Assembly: GCA_963839095.1 (NCBI GenBank)
Contig: CAWIUF010000001.1
Span: 310,001 to 374,000 of the forward strand
DNA: 64,000 nucleotides
Direction: 5' to 3'
DNA from: Palsa-504 sp963839095
GTDB taxonomy: Bacteria; Actinomycetota; Actinomycetes; Streptosporangiales; Streptosporangiaceae
Below, piece after piece: positions 1-8,227 of the stretch. How positions within the stretch are numbered: position 1 is the stretch's first letter; each line of letters begins with the position of its first letter. The translations under genes were made by a program, and so were the position numbers. The notes under the pieces are model-generated. The model had not been told where the DNA came from and ran no database searches. It worked only from the letters and a program-made list of their open reading frames with translations.

Positions 1-593
1 CCTACGGCGAATACGGCACCGGCAAGGCGGAGATCGAGGCCCTGCTGCACCGGGAGACGATCGCGGGCGGCGTGCCGTCGGTCATCCTGCACCCGGGGCA
101 CATCAGCGGGCCGGGCTGGCCGGTCATCAACCCGGCCGGGAACCTGGATCCGGGCGTCTGGACGCAGCTGGCCACGGGCAAGCCCCTGGCGCTGCCCGAC
201 CTGGGCCTCGGGGTCCTGCACCACGTGCACGCCGACGACGTGGCGCAGGCCTTCGAGCGGGCGATGTCCCGGCCGGCCGCGATCGGGGCCAGCTTCCACG
301 TGGTGGCCGAGCAGGCGATGACGCTGCGCGGGCTGGCCACGGGGGTGGCGGCGTGGTTCGGCCGCGAGCCGGCGCTGGAGTTCACCGACTGGCCCGGGTT
401 CGAGCGCCGGGCCGGCGCCGAGCACGCCGGGGTCACCCGGGAGCACACCGCCCGCAGCATCGCCGCGAGCATCGACCGGGCCCGGCAGGTGCTCGGCTAC
501 GCGCCGCGGTACAGCACGCTCGAGGCCTTGCACGAGGCGCTGACCGCCCTGGTGGCCGACGGTCAGGTCGACGTGGGCGGCCAGGAGTTCTAG
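1..593 (+). CDS. NAD-dependent epimerase/dehydratase, C-terminal part (cut by window edge)
   Basis: The frame is open from base 3 to the TAG at 591-593 and the start lies outside the window. The first visible residues read YGEYGTGK, which fits the YxxxK catalytic motif of extended short-chain dehydrogenases. HPGHISGPGW and the later HVHADDVAQAF stretch are typical of the C-terminal, substrate-binding half of sugar-nucleotide epimerase-like proteins. The N-terminal Rossmann glycine motif is not visible, so cofactor and substrate cannot be read. The next gene starts on the base after this stop, so the two are probably co-translated. Confidence 0.85.
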   Translation, partial: YGEYGTGKAEIEALLHRETIAGGVPSVILHPGHISGPGWPVINPAGNLDPGVWTQLATGKPLALPDLGLGVLHHVHADDVAQAFERAMSRPAAIGASFHVVAEQAMTLRGLATGVAAWFGREPALEFTDWPGFERRAGAEHAGVTREHTARSIAASIDRARQVLGYAPRYSTLEALHEALTALVADGQVDVGGQEF

Positions 594-1328
594 GTGCAGG
601 ACATCAGGGCCGCCATCGCGGGCGCACCGGCCCTGGTGCGCTCCGGCGGCTCGCCCGAGGCGGCGGCCGGACGCGGGACGGTCCTGTACTACCACGGGTT
701 CTCCGGTAACAAGGAACGCTGCGAACCGTACCTGACCGCGCTGGCCGAGGCCGGCTTCCTGGCGGTGAGCCTGGATGCCGTCGGCCACGGTGAGCGTCGC
801 CGGCCGGACTTCGACGTGATCTTCAACGACGAACGCTGGGACGCGGACTTCGAAGCGACCGAGACCGATTTCCTGAAGCTGATCGACGACACCGCCGCCG
901 AGGTGCCCGCGGTCCTCGACGACCTGGTGGCCCGGGGCTGGGCCCGGCCGGGCCGTACCGGCGTCTGCGGCCGGTCGCTGGGCGGGAACATTGCCTATGC
1001 GGCCGTCCTGGCCGACCGGCGGCTGCGGGCCGCCGTATCGGTCGTGGGCTCCCCGGAGTGGACGCTGCCGCGGGCGCACAGCCCGCACCATCATCCGGAC
1101 CGGTTCTTCCCGGCCGCGATCTTGTCGCAGAACGCCGAGCACGACGAGTACGTGCCCGCCGGTCCCGTCCGCGATTTTCACGCCCGCCTCGAAACCTGGT
1201 ACGCCCGGGAACCCGAACGGATCGCGTACGTGGAGTATCCGGGCGTCGGGCACTTCCTCACGCCGGAACTGAACGCCGACAGCGGCCGGCGGCTGGTGGC
1301 CTGGTTCGAGCGCTGGCTCCCGGGATAA
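594..1328 (+). CDS. alpha/beta hydrolase (dienelactone hydrolase / acyl-peptidase type)
   Basis: A 244-residue protein starting at GTG 594, directly after the previous stop. The N-terminal oxyanion region reads YYHGFSGNKE, the nucleophile elbow is GRSLGGN (GxSxGG), and GVGHFLTPE near the C-terminus supplies the catalytic His. The Asp is probably in EHDEYVP. Size and order fit a cytosolic serine hydrolase of the DLH/prolyl-oligopeptidase-like group. No signal peptide. The substrate cannot be inferred; coupling to an epimerase-type gene suggests a shared small-molecule pathway. It converges with the phosphoesterase gene behind it. Confidence 0.85.
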   Translation: MQDIRAAIAGAPALVRSGGSPEAAAGRGTVLYYHGFSGNKERCEPYLTALAEAGFLAVSLDAVGHGERRRPDFDVIFNDERWDADFEATETDFLKLIDDTAAEVPAVLDDLVARGWARPGRTGVCGRSLGGNIAYAAVLADRRLRAAVSVVGSPEWTLPRAHSPHHHPDRFFPAAILSQNAEHDEYVPAGPVRDFHARLETWYAREPERIAYVEYPGVGHFLTPELNADSGRRLVAWFERWLPG

Positions 1329-1329
1329 G

Positions 1330-2102
1330 AACGCGCGGACGGCGGCGGCGTGGCTGGCTGCCACCGAGTGAGTGACGCAGGTGCTTCCGTCCAGCACGTG
1401 CAGCAGGAAGCCGGTGGGCTCGGCGACGTAGCCGGGCGGCTCGGCGTCGTGCAGGCGCAGCGCGCTCTGCCGGTAGGTGCTGGGCGCGGTGGTCATCACG
1501 GTGCCGGCGAACAGCGCGGAGACGTCCCGGTGGACATGGCCGGCCAGGACCCGGGCGACGTGCGGGTGTCCGCGGACGACATCGGCCAGGGCCGGGCCGT
1601 CCTGGAGGATCATGCCGTCCAGGAACGGGATCCCGACCGGCATCGGCGGGTGGTGCAGGCAGACGAAGGCGGGCACGTCCGGCCGCGCGCCCAGGGCCCG
1701 GTCGATCCAGCCGAGCTGGTCCGGGCCGAGGCGCCCGGCCGGGCTGCCCTGCACCCAGCTGTTCGCGATCACCAGGGTGACCTCCGGGTACTCCACCAGG
1801 TAGGAGGGCGACACGCCGTGGCCGAGGTACGGCGTGTCGCCGAACCGGGCGACCAGGGCACCCGGGTCGTCGTGGTTGCCCGGCAGCAGGTGCACCGGGA
1901 CCGGGCATTTACGCAGGATGATCCGCAGCGCGGCGTACTCGTCCGGGTGCCCGGTGTCGGCCAGGTCGCCGGTGATGACCACGCAGTCGGGCCGCGGCTC
2001 GATCGACAGCGCCCGGCCGAGCGCGTCGGCCAGCCCGGCCGCGGGCCCGGCCGCCAGGGGGCCCCGCGCCAGGTGGAGGTCACTGAGATGAGCGATCCGC
2101 AT
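1330..2102 (-). CDS. calcineurin-like metallophosphoesterase (CpdA-like 3',5'-cyclic nucleotide phosphodiesterase)
   Basis: Reading from ATG 2102 gives a complete set of metallophosphoesterase motifs in order: SDLHL, TGDLADT, PGNHDD, LHHPPMP and AGHVHR. These are the two-metal ligands of the family. About 257 residues to position 1330 matches CpdA-type class III phosphodiesterases, which hydrolyse cAMP or related phosphodiesters in the cytosol. The frame has no stop at the end of the domain and runs on open through the convergent hydrolase gene, so the 3' end here is approximate; a lost base near the end may have removed the native stop. Both neighbours on the minus strand are unrelated kinases. 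Confidence 0.75.
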
Positions 2103-2111
2103 GCGCTGACG

Positions 2112-3338
2112 TTAGCAACCAATCGTGTCCGCGCCGGCCGGTGAACTAACCGCGATCGCGCGCGTACCGGCTGGCCGCCGACGGCGGGGCCGGGGCGTGA
2201 AAACCGGCCCCGTTCGGTATAAATCTTGGTCGATGAAGGACAGGATCTGACCGAACGGGGGACGGTACTCGTCCTCGGTGTCGACTTCGAGCGCGGGGGC
2301 ATCGATGCGGAGCGGGCGGAACGCGCGGTGGGCGGCTTCGCGTCCGGCCTGGTCGCGCGGGCGGGGGTGCGCGCGGCGCAGCGGGTTGTCCTGGGCGCGC
2401 CGGGTGATCCGGGCGGCGGCCACGCCGGCGCCGACGGTGCAGTGCACGACGCGGATCCGGGCCAGGTCGCGCAGCGGCTCGAGGCGGGGGCGCCACACGT
2501 GGTCCTGGAAGGCGGCCTCGGCCACGGTGGTCACGCCCGCGCGCAGCAGCAGGTCCAGCACGGCGAAGAAGACCGGGTTGGTGCGCCGGGTCAGCTCGTC
2601 GCCTTGGTTGCCGGTGAACCCGGGGACAGCGTGGGCCATGCCCTCCTTGATCTCGTCGCGGCAGATCGCCGGGCAGCCGATCGCGGCCGCGAGCCGGCGG
2701 GCGAGCGTGGTCTTGCCCGAACCGGGCGGGCCGCTGACGACTACCAGGACGGGGAGTGTCGTCACGGGCCGGTGACCTGGGCTTCGGCGATCTGGGCTTC
2801 GGCGATCTCGGGCTTCGGGGCGGCGGCGGAGGATCTCGGCTACCGTCTGCTCGGCGGTCTGGGCCGAGGTGTCCAGCCACAGGCCGATCCGCGGGGTCCG
2901 GGTGAGCTCGCGGTCCAGGCCCTCGACGGTGAAGCCGCCGGGCCGGTAGGCGACCTTGCCGGTCGCGGCCAGCCGGGCCTCGTCGCGCGCCCGGACGGCC
3001 TCGAGCGAGGGACGGAGTACGACCAGGTGCCGCGGGCCTTCGGTGACCGCGCGCAGCCAGGTCACGACGTCGGGTCCGTAGATGTTGTCCTGGACCACGG
3101 CGGTGAAGCCGACCCGGGCGTACTCCCCCGCGGCCAGCGCGGAGAGCCGGTACCTGAGGTCGAGCAGCCGCCGGGCCTCGGCCGCGGGCTCGTCGCCAGG
3201 GTGCACCCAGCCGGTGACGGCCCAGCGGTAGAACTGGCCGCCCCGGATGTGCACGCCGCGCTCGAACTGGCGGGCCAGCAGGCCGGCCACCGTCGACTTG
3301 CCGGCCGCCTGCACCCCGGTCACCAGCCAGACGCCCAC
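2112..3338 (-). CDS. two P-loop NTPase/kinase domains in one ORF, probably two overlapping genes fused by an indel
   Basis: From GTG 3338 the ORF encodes two AAA/zeta-toxin-like kinase domains, each with a Walker A: GVQAAGKST near residue 8 and GPPGSGKTT in the second half. The linker is unusual, encoded by a short direct repeat around 2770-2818. If one C is dropped near 2812 the first domain instead ends in an EAEIAEAQIAEAQ-type tail with TGA at 2762-2764, and GTG 2765 overlaps that stop as GTGA and opens the second domain. That is a standard operon junction, so I think the native state is two genes (about 2762-3338 and 2112-2765). Likely small-molecule or nucleotide kinases of unknown substrate. 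The start was chosen just before the first beta strand. Confidence 0.75.
   Translation of the reverse strand: MGVWLVTGVQAAGKSTVAGLLARQFERGVHIRGGQFYRWAVTGWVHPGDEPAAEARRLLDLRYRLSALAAGEYARVGFTAVVQDNIYGPDVVTWLRAVTEGPRHLVVLRPSLEAVRARDEARLAATGKVAYRPGGFTVEGLDRELTRTPRIGLWLDTSAQTAEQTVAEILRRRPEARDRRSPDRRSPGHRPVTTLPVLVVVSGPPGSGKTTLARRLAAAIGCPAICRDEIKEGMAHAVPGFTGNQGDELTRRTNPVFFAVLDLLLRAGVTTVAEAAFQDHVWRPRLEPLRDLARIRVVHCTVGAGVAAARITRRAQDNPLRRAHPRPRDQAGREAAHRAFRPLRIDAPALEVDTEDEYRPPFGQILSFIDQDLYRTGPVFTPRPRRRRPAGTRAIAVSSPAGADTIGC
2185..2229. repeat. dispersed intergenic element, copy 1 (hairpin plus CCCCGTTCGGT)
   Basis: A 9-bp perfect stem, CGGGGCCGG (2185-2193) and CCGGCCCCG (2204-2212), is followed by CCCCGTTCGGT and a CTTGG tail. 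The same layout recurs at 7362-7404 and 42088-42130. Here it overlaps the 3' end of the kinase ORF read on the minus strand. Confidence 0.55.
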
Positions 3339-3398
3339 CCGGACATTCTGGCAGGCCGTCGTAACGTTCCCGGGACGTTCGGTGCTTAGGGTGGGCGC

Positions 3399-3860
3399 AT
3401 GAGCCGGAAGCGGATAGGGCAGGTGGCCGCGGTCGTGCTTGGCCTGCTCCTGCTGGCGATGGGCGTGCTCGGCGTGGTGCTCGACTCGGTCACGCATTAC
3501 CCGGGGAGCGGCGGCCCGCTGGTCGACTCGCTGGCCACGGCGTCGGCGGCGCTCCCGGCGGCAGCGGTGGCCACCGTGCTCGCAGCCCGGCGGCCGCGCA
3601 ACCCGATCGGCTGGCTGCTGTTCGCCACCTTGTTCGTCGGGGCCAATCCGTCCGGCCAGTACGACGTGTGGGCGTACCGGCGGTGCACCCGGGGACCGTG
3701 CCGTTCGGCTGGGTGTCGGTGGTGGTCCAGCGAACTGTGGCCGCTGTTCCTGGTCCTGATGGCCATCCTTGCTCGTCGGGGTGTTCCCCGACGGGAGGCT
3801 GCCGGACGGGCCGGTGGCGGCGCCGTCGGTGAGGCGGTATCCGGCAAGATCGTGTCGTGA
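3399..3860 (+). pseudogene. remnant of a membrane sensor histidine kinase N-terminus
   Basis: The ORF opens with a strong membrane segment (VAAVVLGLLLLAMGVLGVV), then a second at LATASAALPAAAVATVLA followed by RRPRNPIGWLLF, a phrase typical of the membrane sensor region of actinobacterial histidine kinases. After about residue 90 the frame loses sense; another frame carries LVGVFPDGRLPDGP, the loop that normally follows in this family. No dimerisation or ATPase domain is present before the next gene. This is a frameshifted, truncated gene, not a working kinase. A TAGGGT box lies a few bases upstream of the ATG, so the transcript may have been nearly leaderless. Confidence 0.6.
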
Positions 3861-4289
3861 CCCGTGTCCCCTACGACGGTGATGCGAGCAGCTTGCTGGG
3901 CCTGGTCAAGCATCTGGCGGGGGGTGAGTATGGGTGGTTCTGCGACACGTTCGGCCGGTCGCATGAGTCTTTGCCGTTTCGATTTCGAGGCGGACATCGA
4001 GGCGGACATGCGGGCGGCTCCGGGTGAGAGCACCGCGGACATCCTCGCGTTCTTCGCCCGGGCGCGGGCGGCTTCCGACCAGGTCATTGCATCGTTGGAC
4101 CTATCGGCGACCGGAACGGCCTGGTTCGGCGATACGGTGACGCTGCGGCGGGTGCTGATCCATGTCCCGGAGGACACCGCCCGGCCCGCGGGGCATGCCG
4201 ACATTGTGCGGGAGCTTATCGACGGGAGTACCGGGGACCACCGGCGGGCTGGTCCCGGCGAGGCGGTTCCGGCGTGGCCTGGCTCGTGA
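3857..4289 (+). pseudogene. DUF664/DinB-superfamily (mycothiol-transferase-like) protein, truncated and frameshifted
   Basis: Reading from GTG 3857 gives SSLLGLVKHLAGGEYGWF, the hallmark of DUF664 proteins of the DinB four-helix superfamily. Near 3985 the frame must shift to continue as DFEADIEADMRA, and TLRRVLIHVPEDTARPAGH then carries the conserved C-terminal His region. The usual 40-50 N-terminal residues are missing, so even with the shift repaired the gene starts inside the domain. DinB-type proteins bind a metal with His residues and several act in thiol-dependent transfer; activity here is doubtful. Confidence 0.6.
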
Positions 4290-4313
4290 GCGGGTGTCGG
4301 TGAACTCGCGCGG

Positions 4314-4363
4314 TTTGAGCGCGGTCTGAGCGCGGTCTTGAGCGCGGTCTTGAGCGCGGGGCT
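4314..4363. repeat. short tandem repeat, about 12 bp x 4
   Basis: Four near-identical copies of (T)TGAGCGCGGTC lie head to tail just before the phosphotransferase gene. One copy is a base shorter, as expected from slippage. No known function. Confidence 0.6.
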
Positions 4364-4387
4364 GAGCAGGCGCTGGCGGGCGGGAAC

Positions 4388-5107
4388 GTGGCGGCTTCGG
4401 TTGTCCGCGTTGGCGGCACGGTGCGCAAGCCGGCCGGGTTCTGGACGCCGGGCGTGGAGGCGCTGCTGGCTTTTCTCGAGGCACGCGGGTTCAGCGGGGC
4501 GCCGCGGGCGCTGGGCCGGGACGACCAGGGACGGCAGGTGCTCGAGTACGTACCCGGGCCGATGGCGATGGACCAGCCGCCGCTCGGCGTTTCCGGTCTG
4601 CACCGCGTCGGGCGGCTGATCAGGGACCTGCACGACGTCAGCGCTGATTTCTCGCCGCCGCCGGGGGCGCGGTGGAACGTGGCCATCCCGCCGGACCGCG
4701 CTGATCTCGTCTGCCACCATGACCTGGCGCCGTGGAACCTTGTTCTTGGTGCCGACCGGTGGGTGTTCATCGACTGGGACGGCGCGGGTCCCGGCTCGCG
4801 GCTGTGGGACCTGGCGTATGCGATCAAGGGGTTCGTGCCCTTGGAGGACGGCGGCGACCCGGCTTCTGACGGGCCGCGGCTGCGCGCGATGGCCGACGGG
4901 TACGAGCTGAGCGCCGGGCAGCGGTCGCGGCTGCCGGCGCTGATCGAGGCGCACACCCGGGGCATGGCCGACCTGCTCGAGAACGGGGCCCGGACGGGGA
5001 CGCAGCCGTGGGCCCGGCTGCATGCCGAGGGCCATTTCACCTACTGGGCCGCCTCGGCCGACTACATCGACCGCCACCTGGCCACCTGGCGGCGAGCGCT
5101 CGGCTGA
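4388..5107 (+). CDS. aminoglycoside/choline phosphotransferase-family kinase
   Basis: About 239 residues from GTG 4388. The catalytic loop reads HHDLAPWN (HxDxxxxN) and the metal-binding motif IDWDGAGPG, followed by LWDLAYAIKGF; this is the APH/choline-kinase fold that transfers ATP phosphate to a small-molecule hydroxyl. The N-lobe is short: VRKPAGFWTPGVEALLAFLEARG is the usual substitute for a glycine loop in a large actinobacterial subgroup annotated as phosphotransferases, many of which do not give resistance. Substrate unknown. The upstream frame is open through the tandem repeat, so the start is not certain. Confidence 0.8.
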   Translation: MAASVVRVGGTVRKPAGFWTPGVEALLAFLEARGFSGAPRALGRDDQGRQVLEYVPGPMAMDQPPLGVSGLHRVGRLIRDLHDVSADFSPPPGARWNVAIPPDRADLVCHHDLAPWNLVLGADRWVFIDWDGAGPGSRLWDLAYAIKGFVPLEDGGDPASDGPRLRAMADGYELSAGQRSRLPALIEAHTRGMADLLENGARTGTQPWARLHAEGHFTYWAASADYIDRHLATWRRALG

Positions 5108-5151
5108 ACGTTTCCCCGCCGCAGCGCCACCCGGCGAGAGGGGTCTCATTT

Positions 5152-5206
5152 CATGATCGCGAATGATCTTATCCCCGGGATGGGTACAACATCTTTCGCG
5201 ATCATG
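5152..5206. promoter_or_regulatory. 12-bp perfect inverted repeat in intergenic DNA
   Basis: CATGATCGCGAA at 5152-5163 and TTCGCGATCATG at 5195-5206 are exact inverses separated by 31 bases. The arms are A/T-richer than surrounding DNA and lack a T-run, so this looks more like a paired protein-binding site than a terminator. The rest of 5108-5546 shows no recognisable gene; a TAGCGT box at 5246-5251 could be a -10 element. Confidence 0.45.
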
Positions 5207-5546
5207 GAACGGCCAGCGAATTGCACCGACGCGAGGCGCCGATGGGTAGCGTGGCGTGAAGATTTAGGGCTGAGCGCTATTGGTGCCATTGTTAATGGAT
5301 GCTGATGCCGGCCAGGGAGTCGGTGTGCCCCCGAGTACGTAAGAAGGTAGGCGGGGGCACACCGAGCACGCGGGGGGCGTCGCGGGGGCGGAGCGCGGGC
5401 GTCGCGGGGAGTTGGGGTGGGGCGCGGGCGGGGCAGCCATGGGGCGGGTGGGCCGGACAGCAGGGCGAGCGGGATGCTGGGCTGGGCTGTTTGCGGGGCG
5501 GGCTGGTGGAAAGTTCAGCGGGAGGACCTGGCCTAGGAGGCGCGTG

Positions 5547-5686
5547 GGATGCGGGAGAGACTCGGGAGGCGTGTGGGGGTGCAGGAAAGATTCGGGAGGC
5601 GTATGGAGAGCCTCGTGAGGCGCACTGGGGTGCGGGAGAGACTCGGGAGGCGCGCGGGGGTGTGGGAAAGGCTGGAGCGGCGGGAG
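5547..5686. repeat. 30-bp tandem repeat, about five copies, one partly deleted
   Basis: Units of 30 bases of the type GGGGTGCGGGAGAGACTCGG plus GAGGCGTGTG start at 5547, 5577, 5627 and 5657; the copy between 5607 and 5626 is shortened. The strand is strongly purine-biased. The unit is a multiple of three and would encode a ten-residue Arg-rich repeat in one frame, but I see no start signal or conserved domain. Confidence 0.7.
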
Positions 5687-5779
5687 ATCGGGCGGCGGCG
5701 GGAGCGCTCGGCGCGGATGGCGGCGCGGCGTGAAGGCTCGTCGCGGCGCGGGAACGCCCGGCCGGAGGGTGGCGAGCGG

Positions 5780-5910
5780 CTGCAGGACGGGGGGAGGCTC
5801 CAGGACGGAGAGCGGCCGCGGGACGGGGGCGGCTGCAGGACGGAGAGCGGCCGCGGGACGGGGAGCGGCCGCGGGACGGGGAGAGGCCGCGGGACGGGGG
5901 GAGGCCGCGG
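5780..5910. repeat. 18-bp tandem repeat, about seven copies
   Basis: Units such as CCGCGGGACGGGGAGCGG and CTGCAGGACGGAGAGCGG are arranged head to tail up to the phosphoesterase start. One unit (5816-5832) is 17 bases, so no single frame reads through the whole array. It leaves little room for a normal promoter or ribosome site before GTG 5917. Confidence 0.7.
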
Positions 5911-5916
5911 CCGGAG

Positions 5917-7581
5917 GTGGCGGAGGGGAGCGATCTGCTGCCGGAGATCAGGCACATTGTGGTGCTGATGATGGAGAACCACTCGTATGACAACTACCTG
6001 GGCATGCTCGAGGGGCGGGGCGAGGGGTTGCCGACCGGGGAGGACGGGACGCCGGATGTCGTCAACTTCCTGCCGAACGGGAAGGGGTATCCCGTTCACC
6101 ACCTGACCTCCAGGACGCAGGTGAAGAACGATCCCAGCCAGAACTGGCACGCCAGCCATATCGCGTTCGCCGACGGGCGCAATGACGGGTTCGCCGCCGC
6201 CGTGGCCCGGGCACTGCCGGGAGGCGACCCGGCGGTGCCGATGGGTTACTGGACCGAGGAGGACCTGCCGTTCTACTACGGGCTGGCGCGGACGTTCCCG
6301 TTGTGCGACCGCTGGTTCAGTTCCTGCCTGGGGCCGACGTTCCCGAACCGCAGGTTCCTCATCTCCGGGACGGCCAACGGGCTGATGGACGACCTGCCCT
6401 GGGACATCGTCGACTACCCGGAGAACGGGACGATCTTCGACGTGCTGACCCGGCACGGGATCAGCTGGATCAACTACCACAACGTGCGGCACTCCTCGGT
6501 GCTGGGGCGGCGGGCGCTGGGCGGCCGCGGGCTCACCGCCATCCGGCGGCTGGCGCAGGCCGGGCGGTGGCTGCCGGGGGTGACCGACCGGGCCGTGGGC
6601 AACAAGTCGTTCACCGCCGACCTGTATCCGCTCGGGCTGGCCAGCTGCGTCCGGCACCTGCGCCGGACCGGCCAGTTCTTCGCCGACGCCGACGCGGGAA
6701 CGCTGCCCGCGGTCAGCATCGTGGATCCGGACTTCGAGGTCTACTCGGAGGAGAACCCGCAGGACATCGCGCGGGGCGAGTCCTTCGCGGCCGAGGTCAT
6801 CAACCGCGTCATGGCCGGCCCGGGCTGGCCGCACACGCTGCTGATCTGGTTTTACGACGAGGGCGGCGGCTACTACGACCACGTCCCGCCGCCGGCCGCG
6901 GTGCCGCCCGACGACATCCCCGCGCGCAACTACATCCTCGACCTGCCCCGGTGGCTGCGCACCCTGCTCAAGCCGGCCTTCGGCGGGGGCTTGGCCCGGC
7001 TCAAGGCCATCGACGACGGGCCGCGGGACTACGACCGCTACGGCTTCCGGGTCCCGGCCGTGATCGTCTCGCCCTACGCCCGCCCGGACTACGTGCACAG
7101 CGAGACGCTAGACCACACCTCGGTGCTCAAGCTGATCGAGGAGAAGTGGAACCTGCCGCCGCTCACCCGCCGGGACGCCGCCGCCTCGTCACCGCTGGGC
7201 GCCGTCGACCTGGAGTCCGAGCCCGCCTTCGCCGAGCCGCCGAAGCTGCCGGAGCCCACGCTGCGCTGGGGCTCGTGGGACCGCGCAGCCGCGCCGTCGC
7301 CGGGTCAGGGACCTGAAGTGGAGATCGGTGCGGCTGACCCAGCGAAAGACGGCGCGCACCTGACCGGGGCGGGACGATGCCCCGTTCGGTGCCTAGGTTC
7401 TTGGTTCTTACTTCATCAGGGGGCGGCCGAGCGGGAGGGCCTTGCCGCCGGTGCCGACCGCGGCCGCGCTGGCGAACAGGTAGATCGCCGAGCGCGGCGA
7501 AGATCAGCACGACGTAGCCGGCCGTCTTCAGCAGGCCGGTCGAGGGAACGCCGGCCGCCGACGCGCTGGCGAAGGCGATGA
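5917..7581 (+). CDS. phospholipase C / acid phosphatase-type phosphoesterase (PF04185 family)
   Basis: The N-terminus reads IRHIVVLMMENHSYDNYLG, the signature metal-binding start of the bacterial phospholipase C/AcpA family. Later family blocks are FPLCDRWFSSCLGPTFPN, DEGGGYYDHVPPP and DHTSVLKLIEEKWNLPPL, covering the core domain to about residue 430. These enzymes hydrolyse phosphodiesters or monoesters. No signal peptide is visible from GTG 5917. The recognisable protein ends near 7310; the open frame then runs into the convergent transporter gene. A TGA at 7361-7363 in the next frame abuts the intergenic repeat, so the native stop was probably there and lost by an indel. Confidence 0.85.
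   Translation: MAEGSDLLPEIRHIVVLMMENHSYDNYLGMLEGRGEGLPTGEDGTPDVVNFLPNGKGYPVHHLTSRTQVKNDPSQNWHASHIAFADGRNDGFAAAVARALPGGDPAVPMGYWTEEDLPFYYGLARTFPLCDRWFSSCLGPTFPNRRFLISGTANGLMDDLPWDIVDYPENGTIFDVLTRHGISWINYHNVRHSSVLGRRALGGRGLTAIRRLAQAGRWLPGVTDRAVGNKSFTADLYPLGLASCVRHLRRTGQFFADADAGTLPAVSIVDPDFEVYSEENPQDIARGESFAAEVINRVMAGPGWPHTLLIWFYDEGGGYYDHVPPPAAVPPDDIPARNYILDLPRWLRTLLKPAFGGGLARLKAIDDGPRDYDRYGFRVPAVIVSPYARPDYVHSETLDHTSVLKLIEEKWNLPPLTRRDAAASSPLGAVDLESEPAFAEPPKLPEPTLRWGSWDRAAAPSPGQGPEVEIGAADPAKDGAHLTGAGRCPVRCLGSWFLLHQGAAEREGLAAGADRGRAGEQVDRRARRRSARRSRPSSAGRSRERRPPTRWRRR
7362..7404. repeat. dispersed intergenic element, copy 2; likely terminator between convergent genes
   Basis: CGGGGC (7365-7370) pairs with GCCCCG (7379-7384) and is followed by GTTCGGTGCCTAGGTTCTTGG. 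It matches the copies at 2185-2229 and 42088-42130 in order and wording. Lying between two convergent genes, the hairpin could stop transcription from one or both sides. Confidence 0.6.
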
Positions 7582-8082
7582 GCAGGAGCAGCAGCGCCAG
7601 GTCGACCAGGACGAACAGCGCGGTGAAGGCGGACGGCAGGCGCAGCGTGGCCAGGGTCAGCATGATGATGGCGACCAGCCAGCTGACCAGGAACAGCTTC
7701 ACCGTGGCGAGCACCGCGGTGGCGGTGATGGCGAACCAGTTGTGGTCCAGGCCGAGCACGAGTACCGCGTAGCTCAGCCAGAACGTGCCGAAGATGCCGA
7801 ACACGGCGGCCACCGCGCTCTGCCCGAGGGCCGCGCACCAGACCGTGGCCATCAGCAGGCCCAGGGCGGTGGCGGCCAGGATGATGGCGAGCGGCGCGCC
7901 CAGGACGCCGACCGGCACCACGCCGACCAGGCCCAGGCCGAGCGCGACGGAGCCGACGATGAAGCTTCCCAGGCCGAGGATGGACGGGTCGCCGGCCAGC
8001 GGGCCGACTACGGGGGCACGCGGCCTCAGGGGACGACCTCCGGGGCGGCGACGTCGTCGGGGTTTGCGTCGAGAGCGGTCAT
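7408..8082 (-). CDS. GPR1/FUN34/YaaH (SatP-like) acetate/succinate transporter, two frameshifts
   Basis: ATG 8082 has an ideal ribosome site (AAGGAG, 6 bases away). The protein begins MTALDANPDDVAAPEVVP, then a base is missing near 8030; after it come DPSILGLGSFIVGSVALGLG and about six hydrophobic helices, including GTFWLSYAVLVLGLDHNWF, the family's signature region. A second shift near 7495 is needed to reach the natural end ASAAAVGTGGKALPLGRPLMK with TAA at 7408-7410. Restored length is about 224 residues, normal for this family of short-chain carboxylate uptake proteins. With the frame as given it would not be made whole; I suspect sequencing indels. Confidence 0.75.
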
Positions 8083-8227
8083 AGTCGCTCCTTGTGGATG
8101 CGGCGCCCCGCGAAAGCGGGCTTACTGAATCCGTACGCCTATGACCAGGCACATGTGTTCTCAGTTTGAATCAGGGCACCCAAAAGTGTCCGAATCAGGG
8201 GCTTTTGTACCCGGGTCGGCCGATGAT

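Noticed and set aside
2226..3389. Long plus-strand open frame opposite the kinase ORF
   Set aside because: It is the complement of a gene with clear Walker motifs; its own translation has no domain and typical GC-rich antisense composition.
5547..5910. CRISPR array
   Set aside because: Repeats are contiguous without unique spacers, units are 30 and 18 bases, and no cas genes are present.
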